Source: Chryseobacterium carnipullorum (GTDB lineage Bacteria > Bacteroidota > Bacteroidia > Flavobacteriales > Weeksellaceae). Taken from it: a DNA stretch of 64,000 nt. Below are positions 28,031-38,157 of this stretch, in pieces. The notes below the pieces were generated by a model that did not search any database, had not been told where the DNA came from, and saw only the letters and a list, made by a program, of their open reading frames with translations. The translations under genes and the position numbers were made by a program. Position 1 is the stretch's first letter; each line of letters opens with the position of its first letter. Where the stretch lies: contig NZ_FRCD01000009.1 of NCBI RefSeq assembly GCF_900142785.1, positions 1 through 64,000 of the forward strand. The letters run 5' to 3'.

Positions 28031-29500
28031 ATGAATAAACGTTACGTATTCTCTCTATTAAGTATTTTCCTTTTCAGCTTCGGGAATGCTCAGAATGATA
28101 AAAAACCTCTGGTCTCTGCCATCAAGGAAGCCGACCTGAGAAAAGATATGTATGAACTCGCTGCGGACCAGTTTTGGGGCCGTGAAGCCGGAACCTTAGA
28201 TGAATTAAAAGTATCCATGTGGCTGGCAGATAAAGCCAAAGAAGCCGGAATGAAACCAGCCGGCGACAACGGTACATTTTTCCAGTTTTTTGATATGTAC
28301 AGACATCAGGTAATTCCTCAAAGCAGTCTGAAAATCGGAGACAGCAGCCTGAAATTATGGAAAGATTTCCTGGTTGCAGAACCGGTGAATGCCGCTATTG
28401 ATGCTGAGATTGTTTATGCAGGAACGGCAGAACCTGAAGAAATTTCTAAATTGAATATCAAAGGAAAAGTACTTGCCATCAATGCTTCCGATAAAAATAT
28501 TGATAAGGAAATGACTCTTTTTGTAAGAAGATATCCAGGATTTGTAAGAACCAAATATTACAACAAAGCCTATGAACTGGGAGCAAAAGCAGTGATCTTT
28601 ATCACAGACGATATTTCCGAAAAAAGCTGGGTAGAAGTTCTTCCTCAAATGACAAGAGGAACTTACGGTGTAGAAGGTTTGAGAGAAAAAATAACGAATA
28701 ATATCCCTGTTTTATGGATCAAAAGAGAAAATGCAGGTTGGGTAAAAAATAATTCTAAGATATCGCTGAACGTCATCACGGAAACCTACAAATATCCTTC
28801 TGTGAATATTATCGGAAAGATAGAAGGTACAGATCCAAAACTTAAAGAAGAATACGTTTTACTAAGCGGACATCAGGATCATGACGGAATCAGACATCCT
28901 GTAAAAAATGACACCATCTACAACGGTGCTGATGATAACGCCAGTACTTGTGTGGCTATGCTTGCCATGGCCAGAGCCTACAAAAAGCAACCCGGAAAAA
29001 GAAGTATCCTATTTGTTTTCCATGGAGCCGAAGAAAGAGGATTGCTAGGTTCCAGATGGCACGCAGCGCACCCTGTAGTTCCAAAAGAAAAGATAGTAGC
29101 CGTGTTAAACGGTGACATGATCGGAAGAAATGATAATAATAAAGCGGCTCTCCTGGGAGGAAATGCACCCCATAAAAATTCTGAAGAACTGGTAAAAATG
29201 GCTGAGGATGCCAATAATGAAAGTACAAAGTTCAAATACCTGAAAGATTGGGATTCTCCTAACCACGCAGAATATTTCTACTTCAGAAGCGATCACCTGC
29301 CATATGCAAAAATTGGTATTCCCGCTATATTTTTCACCAGCGTACTGCATGATCAATATCATACCCCTCAGGATGAATCTGAGAATATCAACTATAAAAA
29401 GCTTTATAAAATGACGGAATGGATGTACAGAACATCATGGAAAGTAGCCAATGAGGCTGAACGTCCGAAAGTGATTTCGAATTTTACGCTTGAGAGATAA
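28031..29500 (+). CDS. Secreted M28 family zinc aminopeptidase
   Basis: 489 residues. Signal peptide 1-20 (ending GNAQ). A protease-associated-like insert occupies about 130-260. Zinc ligands of the M28 family are visible: His and Asp in LLSGHQDHDG (about 278-287), the bridging Asp in GADDNAS, catalytic Glu-Glu in HGAEERGLLGS, Asp in LNGDMIGR, and the last His in HDQYHTPQDE near 440. It probably trims peptides N-terminally in the periplasm or outside the cell. Followed by a strong terminator. Confidence 0.92.
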   Translation: MNKRYVFSLLSIFLFSFGNAQNDKKPLVSAIKEADLRKDMYELAADQFWGREAGTLDELKVSMWLADKAKEAGMKPAGDNGTFFQFFDMYRHQVIPQSSLKIGDSSLKLWKDFLVAEPVNAAIDAEIVYAGTAEPEEISKLNIKGKVLAINASDKNIDKEMTLFVRRYPGFVRTKYYNKAYELGAKAVIFITDDISEKSWVEVLPQMTRGTYGVEGLREKITNNIPVLWIKRENAGWVKNNSKISLNVITETYKYPSVNIIGKIEGTDPKLKEEYVLLSGHQDHDGIRHPVKNDTIYNGADDNASTCVAMLAMARAYKKQPGKRSILFVFHGAEERGLLGSRWHAAHPVVPKEKIVAVLNGDMIGRNDNNKAALLGGNAPHKNSEELVKMAEDANNESTKFKYLKDWDSPNHAEYFYFRSDHLPYAKIGIPAIFFTSVLHDQYHTPQDESENINYKKLYKMTEWMYRTSWKVANEAERPKVISNFTLER

Positions 29501-29502
29501 AG

Positions 29503-29540
29503 GAATCGGCGGCCCGAAGGGCCGCCGATTCTACTTTTTG
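29503..29540 (+). terminator. Strong hairpin after the M28 peptidase gene
   Basis: GAATCGGCGGCCC (29503-29515) pairs perfectly with GGGCCGCCGATTC (29519-29531) around a GAA loop, followed by TACTTTTTG. Confidence 0.85.
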
Positions 29541-30640
29541 TCATTGCGAGGAGCGTAGCAACGAAGCAATCTCTTTATTCTTTATTCTTTACTCTCAAGA
29601 TTACTTCTCATAGCTTCAAACTACATTCTCCCAAATATTCTCTATTCTTCTTTTGTCTTGAAACAAAAGAATCAAAAGTTCAAGACTGGGAAACTTCCGC
29701 TAAAAATAAATCCTGTTCTCTAAAAATTCTAAAACTTGCGCGGATTTATTATTTCTTCTTCGTTTCAATTACAGTCCCGCGCTTAGGACAGTAGAATTTT
29801 CTTAACGTTCACAGGATTGATTTTTTTGACGCTCCATTTTCCTAGGTCAGATATTTAGGTTGCAAATTCAATTTTCCCCAAACTTTACAATAAATCATTC
29901 GTCTTAAACTTAGTATTCTTTGTCATTGCGAGGAGCGGAGCGACGAAGCAATCTCTTTATTCTTTCTTCTTTACTCTCAAGATTACTTCTCATTGCTTCA
30001 CAAATTCTGCAAATATTCTTTATTCTTCTTTTGTCTTGAAACAAAAGAATCAAAAATTCAAGACTGGGAAACTTCCGCTAAAAATAAATCCTGTTCTCTA
30101 AAAATTCTAAAACTTGCGCGGATTTATTATTTCTTCTTCGTTTCAATTACAGTCCCGCGCTTCGGACAGTAGAATTTTCTTAACGTTCACAGGATTGATT
30201 TTTTTTGACGCTCCATTTTCCTAGGTCAGATATTTAGGTTGCAAATTCTATTTTTCCCAAACTTTACAATAAATCATCCGTCTTAAACTTAGTATTCTTT
30301 GTCATTGCGAGGAGCGTAGCGACGAAGCAATCTCTTTATTCTTTCTTCTTTACTCTCAAGATTACTTCTCACGGCTTCACGAATTCTGCAAATATTCTCT
30401 ATTCTTCTTTTGTCTTGAAACAAAAGAATCAAAAGTTCAAGACTGGGAAACTTCCGCTAAAAATAAATCCTGTTCTCTAAAAATTCTAAAACTTGCGCAG
30501 ATTTATTATTTCTTCTTCGTTTCAATTACAGTCCCGCGCTTCGGACAGTAGAATTTTCTTAACGTTCACAGAATTGATTTTTTTGACGCTCCATTTTCCT
30601 AAGTCAGATATTTTAGGTTGCAAATTCAATTTTCTCCAAA
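29539..30640. repeat. Three tandem copies of a ~380-base non-coding repeat
   Basis: Copies begin at about 29540, 29922 and 30301, each with GTCATTGCGAGGAGCG, so the spacing is 382 then 379 bases. Copies are nearly identical; the third decays near 30640. Each unit holds a palindromic GCAATCTC/ATTGC element, a 9-bp hairpin TTCTTTTGT/ACAAAAGAA (first copy 29648-29671) and a conserved GC-richer block ending in GTCCCGCGCTT. No frame is conserved with a credible protein. It fills the whole gap between the M28 gene and ilvA. Confidence 0.9.
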
Positions 30641-30681
30641 TTTTAGAATTAGATTACCAACCATTGATCATATTCGTTACT

Positions 30682-31944
30682 TTAAATAAGCAGATTCATT
30701 AAAGACGGATCATTATTCAGATAATTGACAAAAAAGTCATATTTCTTCATGTTGTTAAGCAGTGGCGTAAAATCTTCACTATTCCTCAATCCGATACCCA
30801 AAACAGCAATACCTTTCTCCTTTGAGTTTTTCTGTGTGTATTCAAAAAAAGTGATATCATCATTGGGACCCAACACATTCATCACAAAGGTTTTCAGGGC
30901 TCCCGGGCGCTGCGCAAATCTTACCAGGAAGTAATGTTTTAATCCTGCATGGAGAAGCGCTTTTTCCTTGATCTCTTCCATACGCGTAATGTCATTATTA
31001 CTTCCACTGATAATACATACCACATTTTTTCCTTCAATCTGATCTTTATATTTCCCTAACGCAGCCACCGAAAGAGCTCCGGCAGGTTCCACCACAATAG
31101 CGTCCTTATTGTAGAGGGAAAGAATGGTTTCACAAACCACCCCTTCATCCACTAAAGCCATATCTTTCAATACACTTTTACACAGTTCAAAATTGAGATC
31201 ACCTACTTTCTGCACCGCAGCACCATCCACAAAACGGCTGATCTTTTCCAGAAGCACCGGCTTTCCATTTTCCAGTGCTTTTTTCATGCTTGCCGCTGCT
31301 GAAGGCTCCACTCCAATAATTTTTGTTTGTGGAGACAACTGGCGGAATACTGTACATACGCCAGCAGCCAGTCCTCCTCCTCCAACAGGAACAAAAAGAT
31401 AATCAATAGGTTCATCCGACTGTTCAAGGATTTCCAGCGCTGCCGTAGCCTGTCCATCAATAATATTCTGATCATCAAAAGGATGAATAAATATTCCTCC
31501 GTTGTCGTCACAGAACTTCACGGCTGCATCTTTTGCTTCATCAAAAGTATCCCCGTAAAGAACAATATCTATATAAGTTCCTCCGAACATCTTTACCTGT
31601 TCCAGTTTTTGTCCCGGAGTGGGCAAAGGCATAAAAATAGTTCCTTTCACCTGCATCGTACTGCATGCAAAAGCAACTCCCTGAGCGTGGTTTCCGGCAC
31701 TTGCGCAAACCACACCTTTTGCCAGACTTTCCGGAGACATTACTGCCATTTTATTATAAGCTCCTCTGATTTTGTACGACCTTACTCTTTGCAGGTCTTC
31801 TCTTTTAAAGCTTATTCTGGCATTATAAATAGTGGAAAGATTGTTGTTGACGGCCAAAGGGGTCCTTACCACTACATTTCTAAGCCTTTCAGCTGCCTTA
31901 TAGACACTGTTCAAAACAGATGGATACGTTTCTTCTTTCATCAT
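30682..31944 (-). CDS. ilvA: Threonine ammonia-lyase (biosynthetic)
   Basis: 420 residues. PLP enzyme deaminating threonine to 2-oxobutanoate, the first isoleucine-specific step. The PLP lysine is in SYKIRGAYNK (Lys58); the glycine-rich phosphate loop is VGGGGLAAG, and SAGNHAQGVA is also typical. The C-terminal about 85 residues (HYFLVRFAQRPGALKTFV) form an ACT-like regulatory domain, consistent with feedback control by isoleucine. Last gene of the ilv operon, 11 bases after ilvC. Met1 and Met2 are both possible starts. Confidence 0.95.
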   Translation of the reverse strand: MMKEETYPSVLNSVYKAAERLRNVVVRTPLAVNNNLSTIYNARISFKREDLQRVRSYKIRGAYNKMAVMSPESLAKGVVCASAGNHAQGVAFACSTMQVKGTIFMPLPTPGQKLEQVKMFGGTYIDIVLYGDTFDEAKDAAVKFCDDNGGIFIHPFDDQNIIDGQATAALEILEQSDEPIDYLFVPVGGGGLAAGVCTVFRQLSPQTKIIGVEPSAAASMKKALENGKPVLLEKISRFVDGAAVQKVGDLNFELCKSVLKDMALVDEGVVCETILSLYNKDAIVVEPAGALSVAALGKYKDQIEGKNVVCIISGSNNDITRMEEIKEKALLHAGLKHYFLVRFAQRPGALKTFVMNVLGPNDDITFFEYTQKNSKEKGIAVLGIGLRNSEDFTPLLNNMKKYDFFVNYLNNDPSLMNLLI

Positions 31945-31955
31945 TTTTATGAGGG

Positions 31956-33002
31956 TTAATTGTTCTCAGGTCTGAGACTTCGGACGGTCTTCCCGGCTCT
32001 CCACATTTCGCTTTCTCTAAGCTCGGTAAGTTCTACTTCCAGTTTTTCTCTGTAATCGGGTTTGCTGTTGCTGTCGATGGAACGTTGCGCTTCATCTCCT
32101 TTTGCCACACTGTCGTACAATTCTTCAAACAAAGGCGAAGTGGCGTCTCTGAATCGTTTCCACCAGTCTAATGCTCCTCTCTGGGCTGTCGTGCTGCAAT
32201 TCGCGTACATCCAGTCCATTCCGTTTTCTGCCACTAATGGCATTAATGATTGGGTCAGTTCTTCAACTGTTTCATTGAAAGCTTCAGAAGGGCTGTGACC
32301 GTTTTTTCTCAGGACATCATACTGGGCTGCGAATATTCCCTGTACAGCACCCATCAATGTTCCTCTTTCTCCTGCAAGGTCGCTGAACACTTCCTTTTTA
32401 AAATCGGTTTCAAATAAATAACCACTTCCGATAGCTATTCCTAATGCAGTCACTCTTTCCCTTGCTTTTCCGGTGGCATCCTGATATACGGCAAAACTGC
32501 TGTTCAGTCCACGATCCTGAAGGAACATTCTTCTTAATGAAGTTCCTGAACCCTTAGGCGCTACAAGAAATACATCAACCTCAGCCGGGGGAATAATTCC
32601 GGTACGTTCATTAAAAGTGATTCCAAAACCGTGGGAGAAGTACAATGCTTTTCCAGGGGTAAGATGCTGTTTTACTTTAGGCCAGTATTCGATCTGAGCG
32701 GCATCACTCAGCAGATAGCAAATGATCGTTCCTTTTTCTAAAGCTTCTTCTATTTCGAACAATGTTTCTCCGGGTACAAATCCATCTGCAATGGCTTTGT
32801 CCCAGGATTTTGAATTTTTCCTCTGACCGACAATGACATTTACCCCATTATCTCTCTGGTTAAGTGCCTGTCCAGGTCCCTGTACTCCATAACCAATTAC
32901 GGCTACCACCTCATCTTTTAATACTTCCTGAGCTTTCTGTAATGGAAATTCTTCTCTTGTCACTACGTTTTCTTCTACTCCGCCAAAATTCAATTTTGCC
33001 AT
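31956..33002 (-). CDS. ilvC: Ketol-acid reductoisomerase
   Basis: 348 residues, class I size. Isomerises and reduces acetolactate or acetohydroxybutyrate using NAD(P)H and Mg. The Rossmann motif GYGVQG is near 38-43, with the cofactor-loop residues GQRKNSKSW following. The C-terminal knotted domain has the Mg-binding Asp/Glu in FSDLAGERGTLMGAV and EEL segments. Part of the ilv operon between ilvN and ilvA. Confidence 0.96.
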   Translation of the reverse strand: MAKLNFGGVEENVVTREEFPLQKAQEVLKDEVVAVIGYGVQGPGQALNQRDNGVNVIVGQRKNSKSWDKAIADGFVPGETLFEIEEALEKGTIICYLLSDAAQIEYWPKVKQHLTPGKALYFSHGFGITFNERTGIIPPAEVDVFLVAPKGSGTSLRRMFLQDRGLNSSFAVYQDATGKARERVTALGIAIGSGYLFETDFKKEVFSDLAGERGTLMGAVQGIFAAQYDVLRKNGHSPSEAFNETVEELTQSLMPLVAENGMDWMYANCSTTAQRGALDWWKRFRDATSPLFEELYDSVAKGDEAQRSIDSNSKPDYREKLEVELTELRESEMWRAGKTVRSLRPENN

Positions 33003-33055
33003 CTTCTTTTAATTTTTATTTGTTGTTAATGATTATATTTTGATTGTCTTTTTAT

Positions 33056-33337
33056 TCAGCTCGCATGTAATACTGCTGTCAGGTATGGATTTCTATGATA
33101 ATGTACTTCCAGCACATCTACCTGTTTTTCTATTTGTTGGGTGATTTTCTGTACAGATTCTTCCGTTTCTTTAATGACGATTACAAACTTTTTTATTTTC
33201 TCCATCTCGGAAGGGCCTACATTGAAATTCACAATTGGGATTCTTCTTCTTGAAAAAATAGCATTGATCCGGCCAATCAACCCCAGATAATCCTCTGTGT
33301 AGGCTGTGATGGTGTATTCTTTATTTTCTGGTTTCAT
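33056..33337 (-). CDS. ilvN: Acetolactate synthase small (regulatory) subunit
   Basis: 93 residues, a single ACT domain (EYTITAYTEDYLGLIGRINA), short like the E. coli IlvN. It binds and activates the catalytic subunit and usually confers valine feedback inhibition. It lies 18 bases after ilvB. The extended C-terminal domain of longer IlvH proteins is absent. Confidence 0.93.
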   Translation of the reverse strand: MKPENKEYTITAYTEDYLGLIGRINAIFSRRRIPIVNFNVGPSEMEKIKKFVIVIKETEESVQKITQQIEKQVDVLEVHYHRNPYLTAVLHAS

Positions 33338-33355
33338 CTTTTTTCACTTAATATT

Positions 33356-35080
33356 TTAAACTTTATTATGAGTCAGTACGATCTCTGAAACACTCTTGCC
33401 CTGAGGAATCATCGGGAAAACATTGTGTTCTTTTCCCGTCATTACTTCCAAAAGGAATGCTCCTTGATGATGAAGCATTTCACTAAGACCAGCTTCCAGT
33501 TCTTCTCTTTGTACCACTTTTCTTCCCGGAATATGATATCCTTTGGCCACCTGCACAAAATCCGGACTTTGAATATCTACCGAAGAATATCGTTCTTCGT
33601 GAAACAGTTCCTGCCACTGTCTTACCATTCCCAGATAACAGTTATTCAAAATCAAAATCTTGATGTCCGGCTGATACTGCATCAATGTTCCCAGCTCCTG
33701 AATGTTCATCTGAGCACCGCCATCTCCCATTACCGCTACTACTGTACGCTCAGTTCCATAAGCAGCTCCTATGGCAGCAGGAAGACAAAATCCCATCGTA
33801 CCCAGCCCGCCGCTTGTGATACTGCTTCTGGTATGTTTAAAATCTGAATATCTGCAGGTGGCCATCTGATGCTGTCCAACATCACTGACAATTACAGCTT
33901 CTCCCCGGGTCATTTCATTCAGATTCCGGATGACTTCTCCCATTGTAATTTCTCCTTCAGTAGGATAGAGTTCATGACTTATCAGTTTAAGATTCTCTAT
34001 TTCATGGCAATCTTTAAACTTCTGATGCCAGTCAGAATGTTGTCTCGGTGCTATCAACTGGGTAAGAAGAGGTAGGGTTTCTTTGCAGTTTCCCAGAACC
34101 GGAACTTCCACTTTTACATTTTTATTGATTTCTGCCTTGTCAATATCCAGATGAATGATTCTTGCCTGTTTTGCGTACTGATCCAGCCTCCCGGTCACAC
34201 GGTCATCAAAGCGCATTCCCACCGCAATCAGAACATCGCATTCATTGGTAAGAATATTGGGGCCATAGTTTCCATGCATTCCCACCATTCCTACAGCTTG
34301 TGGATGATTCGTTGGAATTGCACTCATTCCTAAAACGGTCCATGCTACCGGAATTCCTGATTTTTCAGCAAACTGTATAAACTCTTTTTCAGCTTTTCCC
34401 AGTATAATTCCCTGTCCTGCAATGATAAATGGTTTTTCTGCATGATTAATGAGTACCGCTGCTTTTTCAATATTTTCCCTATTGGGAACCGGATCAGGTC
34501 TGTAACTTCTTAAAGAATCGCACGGTGTATATTCTCTATACAAAACCTTCTGGAGCTGGGCATTTTTTGTCACATCGATCAATACAGGGCCGGGTCTTCC
34601 TGATCTTGCGATGTAGAATGCTTTAGCTAATACTTCGGAAAGTTCGTCTGCATCGGTTACCTGATAATTCCACTTTGTAACGGGGCTTGTTACATTCATT
34701 ACATCTATTTCCTGAAAAGCATCGGTTCCCAAAAGATGTCCAAAAACCTGTCCTGTGATGCATACGACAGGGGTATTATCAAGCAATGCATCTGCTAATC
34801 CCGTCACAAGATTGGTTGCACCAGGTCCGCTGGTGGCCAGAACAACTCCCACTTCTCCAGTAACTCTGGCTAACCCCTGTGCCGCATGAACTGCTCCCTG
34901 CTCATGTCGGACCAGAATATGCTCCAGCTTATCTTTATAATCGTAAAGGGCATCATAAATAGGGATGATAGCTCCTCCGGGATATCCAAATATTGTTTTT
35001 ACTCCTTCCTGAAGAAATGCTTCAAGGATGATCCGGCTTCCGCTAATTTCTGTTTCTATGGATACATTAAGATTCTTCAT
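33356..35080 (-). CDS. ilvB: Acetolactate synthase large (catalytic) subunit
   Basis: About 574 residues. ThDP-dependent condensation of pyruvate with pyruvate or 2-oxobutanoate. The catalytic Glu is in VRHEQGAVHAAQG near residue 60. The ThDP/Mg motif GDGGAQMNIQELGT...NNCYLG is near 440-475. The frame extends 12 codons upstream to 35116, overlapping ilvD, but MKNLNVSIE at 35080 lies 11 bases after the ilvD stop and fits family N-termini better. Confidence 0.95.
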   Translation of the reverse strand: MKNLNVSIETEISGSRIILEAFLQEGVKTIFGYPGGAIIPIYDALYDYKDKLEHILVRHEQGAVHAAQGLARVTGEVGVVLATSGPGATNLVTGLADALLDNTPVVCITGQVFGHLLGTDAFQEIDVMNVTSPVTKWNYQVTDADELSEVLAKAFYIARSGRPGPVLIDVTKNAQLQKVLYREYTPCDSLRSYRPDPVPNRENIEKAAVLINHAEKPFIIAGQGIILGKAEKEFIQFAEKSGIPVAWTVLGMSAIPTNHPQAVGMVGMHGNYGPNILTNECDVLIAVGMRFDDRVTGRLDQYAKQARIIHLDIDKAEINKNVKVEVPVLGNCKETLPLLTQLIAPRQHSDWHQKFKDCHEIENLKLISHELYPTEGEITMGEVIRNLNEMTRGEAVIVSDVGQHQMATCRYSDFKHTRSSITSGGLGTMGFCLPAAIGAAYGTERTVVAVMGDGGAQMNIQELGTLMQYQPDIKILILNNCYLGMVRQWQELFHEERYSSVDIQSPDFVQVAKGYHIPGRKVVQREELEAGLSEMLHHQGAFLLEVMTGKEHNVFPMIPQGKSVSEIVLTHNKV

Positions 35081-35091
35081 TATATTTTTTA

Positions 35092-36783
35092 TTAAGTGAT
35101 TTCGTCTGTTACACAACCCTCGGCAGCTGATGACACGGTGAGTGCATATTTGTAAAGCAGTCCTTTTTTAACCTTAAGTTCAGGTTTCTGCCATCCTTTT
35201 TTTCTCCGTGCAATTTCTTCATCGGATACTTTCAACTGTATCGTGTTGTTTACTGCATCGATTTCGATAAGATCATCATCCTTTACAAAAGCAATCAGAC
35301 CACCTTCATAGGCTTCCGGAGTAATGTGTCCCACTACAAAACCATGGGTTCCGCCACTGAACCTTCCATCGGTAATTAAAGCAACACTTCCACCCAGCCC
35401 GGCTCCGATCAAAGCGCTGGTGGGTTTTAGCATTTCCGGCATTCCCGGTGCGCCTTTGGGTCCTTCATGTCGGATGACAATAACGTCTCCATGCTGTACT
35501 CTACCGTTTTCAATACCTTTGATGAGATCTTTTTCTCCGTCAAACACTCTGGCTTTTCCTGAAAATTTTTCACCTTCCTTTCCTGTGATCTTTGCCACAC
35601 TTCCCTTTTCGGCCAGGTTACCATACAATATCCTCAGGTGACCTGTTTCCTTGATAGGATTTGATAAGGGTCTGATAATTTTTTGTTTTGTAAAATCAAG
35701 ACTGGGAACATGTTCAAGGTTTTCAGCGATGGTCTTTCCGGTCACTGTTAAACAGTCGCCGTGCAACAATCCTGCTTCCAGTAAGTATTTCATTACGGCT
35801 GGCGTTCCTCCGTGGTTATGAAGATCCTGCATCAGGTATTTTCCGCTTGGCTTAAGATCTGCCAGTACCGGTGTAATGTCGCTCATTTTCTGAAAATCAT
35901 CCTGAGTTACGGAAACGCCTACGCTTTTGGCCATCGCAATGAAATGTAAAACAGCATTGGTACTTCCTCCAAGGATAATGATCAGACGAAGTGCATTTTC
36001 AAAAGCTTTACGGGTCATGATATCTGATGGCTTGATATCTTTTTCGAGCAATATTTTGATATACTTTCCTGCTTCAAGACATTCATTCTGTTTTTCTTTG
36101 CTCAGTGCAGGATTAGACGATGAGTACGGAAGGCTCATCCCCAATGCTTCTATCGCTGAAGACATTGTGTTCGCGGTGTACATTCCTCCGCATGCTCCTG
36201 CTCCGGGACATGAATTTTTGATAACTCCGTTGAAATCTTCTTCTGAAATTTCACCTGCAATCTTTTTCCCTAGAGCTTCAAAGGCTGAAACAATATTAAG
36301 TGGCTCGTCTTTATAACATCCCGGAGCTATTGTTCCTCCATATACCATGATGGACGGTCTGTCCAGTCTTCCCATAGCGATAATAGTTCCCGGCATATTT
36401 TTGTCACAGCCCGGTAATGCAATGATTCCATCGTAATACTGTGCCCCGCAGATGGCTTCAATACTGTCTGCGATCACATCACGACTCACCAGTGAATACC
36501 GCATTCCGTCTGTCCCGTTGCTCATCCCGTCACTTACGCCTATTGTATTGAATATTAATCCTGCAAGACCGTGATTCCAGGTTCCTTTTTTTACGACTTG
36601 GGCGAGATCGTTGAGATGCATATTGCAGGTATTCCCATCGTACCCCATACTGGCTATTCCTATCTGGGCTTTCTGCATATCGTCATCTGTGAAACCTATT
36701 CCGTACAGCATTGCTTTTGCGGCGGGCTGTTCTGTGTTCTGTGTGAATGTTTTTGAATATTTATTTAACATATTATCCTGCAT
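35092..36783 (-). CDS. ilvD: Dihydroxy-acid dehydratase
   Basis: 563 residues. Fe-S enzyme making the 2-oxo acids of valine and isoleucine. Cluster cysteines sit in [10 protein letters not shown] (about 124) and [19 protein letters not shown] (about 191-209). The C-terminal [14 protein letters not shown] motif is typical. Met1 and Met5 are both possible starts. A 200-base gap separates it from ilvE, longer than other gaps in the operon. Confidence 0.97.
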   Translation of the reverse strand: MQDNMLNKYSKTFTQNTEQPAAKAMLYGIGFTDDDMQKAQIGIASMGYDGNTCNMHLNDLAQVVKKGTWNHGLAGLIFNTIGVSDGMSNGTDGMRYSLVSRDVIADSIEAICGAQYYDGIIALPGCDKNMPGTIIAMGRLDRPSIMVYGGTIAPGCYKDEPLNIVSAFEALGKKIAGEISEEDFNGVIKNSCPGAGACGGMYTANTMSSAIEALGMSLPYSSSNPALSKEKQNECLEAGKYIKILLEKDIKPSDIMTRKAFENALRLIIILGGSTNAVLHFIAMAKSVGVSVTQDDFQKMSDITPVLADLKPSGKYLMQDLHNHGGTPAVMKYLLEAGLLHGDCLTVTGKTIAENLEHVPSLDFTKQKIIRPLSNPIKETGHLRILYGNLAEKGSVAKITGKEGEKFSGKARVFDGEKDLIKGIENGRVQHGDVIVIRHEGPKGAPGMPEMLKPTSALIGAGLGGSVALITDGRFSGGTHGFVVGHITPEAYEGGLIAFVKDDDLIEIDAVNNTIQLKVSDEEIARRKKGWQKPELKVKKGLLYKYALTVSSAAEGCVTDEIT

Positions 36784-36983
36784 TTGCTTTTCTTATCATC
36801 ACTAAATGTGGTATCAAAAATTTTATTTTTTTCAAAGTTCATCAATGAAGTTTTACTTAATTTTGGTTCAAAACTACAGCTTGTAATCTCTTTTTCATTT
36901 TCACTTTTATGAAAATTACAATACTCAACTGTTTAAAAAAAAGATATAATTATCTGATATTAAATCATTTACTTTACTAAAAT

Positions 36984-37856
36984 TTACAATGACCGAACTC
37001 TTACCAGTTTCTGATAGGCCTGCTGCACCTTGTCACTCGCTGTATCTTTCCAGTTTTTGGTAAAAGGAACATCATCCAAAGAATCCAGTGCTACGATTTC
37101 AGCTGCCGTACCACAGAAAAAAGCGGCATCAGCTCCTCTCATTTCTTCGGGTTTGAAGAAGGTTTCTTTAACGGGTATATCCAGCTCACTGCATATTTCA
37201 AAAATGGTCTGTCTGGTGATACCCGGCAGTATGTTTCCTTTTGCAGGCGTAAATAATGTCCCATGTTTTTCGTAGAATATATTAGCGCCTGAACTTTCAG
37301 CAACATTACCATTCTCGTCTAACAGTAGTGCTTCATCATAACCTTTGTCTTTGGCATCCTGACAAGCCAGGATAGAATTCACATAATGTCCTCCTACTTT
37401 GGCTTCTATCTTAAAAGCTTTGGGATTGGGACGTTGAAAAGGGGACGTCATGATTTTCATTTTGTCTGCGAGATAGCCATTGCTCCATTCCCAGGCAAGC
37501 AGAGACAGATATGATTTTTGTCCTTTTGAAAGGGACATATTGGGAGAACAGGTGACCAATGGACGGATATAAGCATCGCTGAATCCGTTACGTTCTAAAA
37601 GTTCATAAGTAATATCCGTAAGCTGGCTGACAGAATAATCAAACGGGATGTGCATCAGTTCTGCCGATCTTTTCAATCTTTCATAATGTTCTTCTGCCTT
37701 AAAGATTTTGGTGCCGCGATCGGTGCTGTAGGATTTTATACCTTCAAAAACAGAATAACCATAATGAAGTGACTGGCCGTAAAGGTCCATTCCTGCCTCT
37801 CCAGCCTTTAAGAAATTTCCATCAAAATAAACGATCGTTTTGTCAGTGTAATACAT
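36984..37856 (-). CDS. ilvE: Branched-chain amino acid aminotransferase (class IV)
   Basis: 290 residues. PLP fold-type IV enzyme for the last step of Val, Leu and Ile synthesis. LHYGYSVFEGIKSY is near residues 31-44, the PLP lysine is in KIEAKVGGHYVNS, and ESSGANIFYEKHGTLFTPA is typical. First structural gene after the double attenuator, with an approximately 30-base gap from terminator 2 to its ATG. Confidence 0.93.
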   Translation of the reverse strand: MYYTDKTIVYFDGNFLKAGEAGMDLYGQSLHYGYSVFEGIKSYSTDRGTKIFKAEEHYERLKRSAELMHIPFDYSVSQLTDITYELLERNGFSDAYIRPLVTCSPNMSLSKGQKSYLSLLAWEWSNGYLADKMKIMTSPFQRPNPKAFKIEAKVGGHYVNSILACQDAKDKGYDEALLLDENGNVAESSGANIFYEKHGTLFTPAKGNILPGITRQTIFEICSELDIPVKETFFKPEEMRGADAAFFCGTAAEIVALDSLDDVPFTKNWKDTASDKVQQAYQKLVRVRSL

Positions 37857-37887
37857 TGTTTAGGGTTTTTAAATTAACAAATGGGTA

Positions 37888-37920
37888 TAAAAAAAGCCCT
37901 CTCACGATGTGAGAGGGCTC
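37888..37920 (-). terminator. ilv attenuator 2: intrinsic terminator
   Basis: AGCCCTCTCAC (37895-37905) pairs perfectly over 11 bp with GTGAGAGGGCT (37909-37919), loop of three bases. On the minus strand it is followed by seven T and then the ilvE leader. The 5' arm can alternatively pair with GGTGAGAAGG at the end of leader peptide 2: GTGAGA with TCTCAC, then GG with CC after one mismatch. That would be an antiterminator. Confidence 0.9.
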
Positions 37921-37948
37921 AAATATGTATAGTCATACTCTATCCTTC

Positions 37949-38005
37949 TCACCAAAGCAAGGGAATAATAATGACGATAATAATAACTGTTAATAACTGA
38001 TTCAT
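37949..38005 (-). CDS. ilv leader peptide 2 (Leu/Ile/Val-rich)
   Basis: 18 codons plus TGA encode MNQLLTVIIIVIIIPLLW: six Ile, two Val and four Leu. The terminal Trp-stop codons TGG TGA are themselves the antiterminator strand, so a ribosome finishing the peptide would block antitermination and let the terminator form. A ribosome stalled at the VIIIVIII run would leave that strand free. This is the classical ilv attenuation logic. It stands between terminators 1 and 2 of the leader. Confidence 0.88.
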   Translation of the reverse strand: MNQLLTVIIIVIIIPLLW

Positions 38006-38016
38006 AATTTCTGAAA

Positions 38017-38047
38017 TAAAAAAAGCCGCTTCAATATGAAACGGCTT
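38017..38047 (-). terminator. ilv attenuator 1: intrinsic terminator
   Basis: AGCCGCTTC (38024-38032) pairs with GAAACGGCT (38038-38046) with one G-U pair on the RNA, then seven T on the minus strand. Its RNA 5' arm GCCGTTTC can instead pair 7 of 8 with GAATCGGC near the end of leader peptide 1. Confidence 0.87.
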
Positions 38048-38069
38048 ATATAATTTAAATGAAAATATT

Positions 38070-38153
38070 TTACAATGCCGATTCCTTACTGCTGTTAATG
38101 ACAACAATAATGCTAGAAATGACAATAATATTTTTTTGATTCGTAAAATTCAT
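38070..38153 (-). CDS. ilv leader peptide 1 (Ile/Val-rich)
   Basis: 27 codons plus TAA, beginning MNFTNQK, with a central run NIIVISSIIVVIN (six Ile, three Val) and ending SKESAL. The GAATCGGC stretch encoding Glu-Ser-Ala near the end is the predicted antiterminator strand for terminator 1. The ATG is 4 bases after the -7 box, so the RNA is probably leaderless at this start. Ile/Val codons without internal Leu suggest this attenuator reads isoleucine and valine supply. Confidence 0.83.
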   Translation of the reverse strand: MNFTNQKNIIVISSIIVVINSSKESAL

Positions 38154-38157
38154 ATTG

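Noticed and set aside
29648..29671. 9-bp hairpin TTCTTTTGT/ACAAAAGAA as a terminator
   Set aside because: It is part of each repeat unit, not tied to a gene end, and lacks a T run after the stem.
30493..30702. Plus-strand open frame of 69 codons at the end of the tandem repeat
   Set aside because: It lies in the third repeat copy and runs into ilvA; the other two copies do not keep it open.
36784..36983. Possible third leader peptide (MKKRLQAVVLNQN) between ilvE and ilvD
   Set aside because: No terminator hairpin or antiterminator follows, and the control codons are few. The 200-base gap may instead hold an internal promoter.
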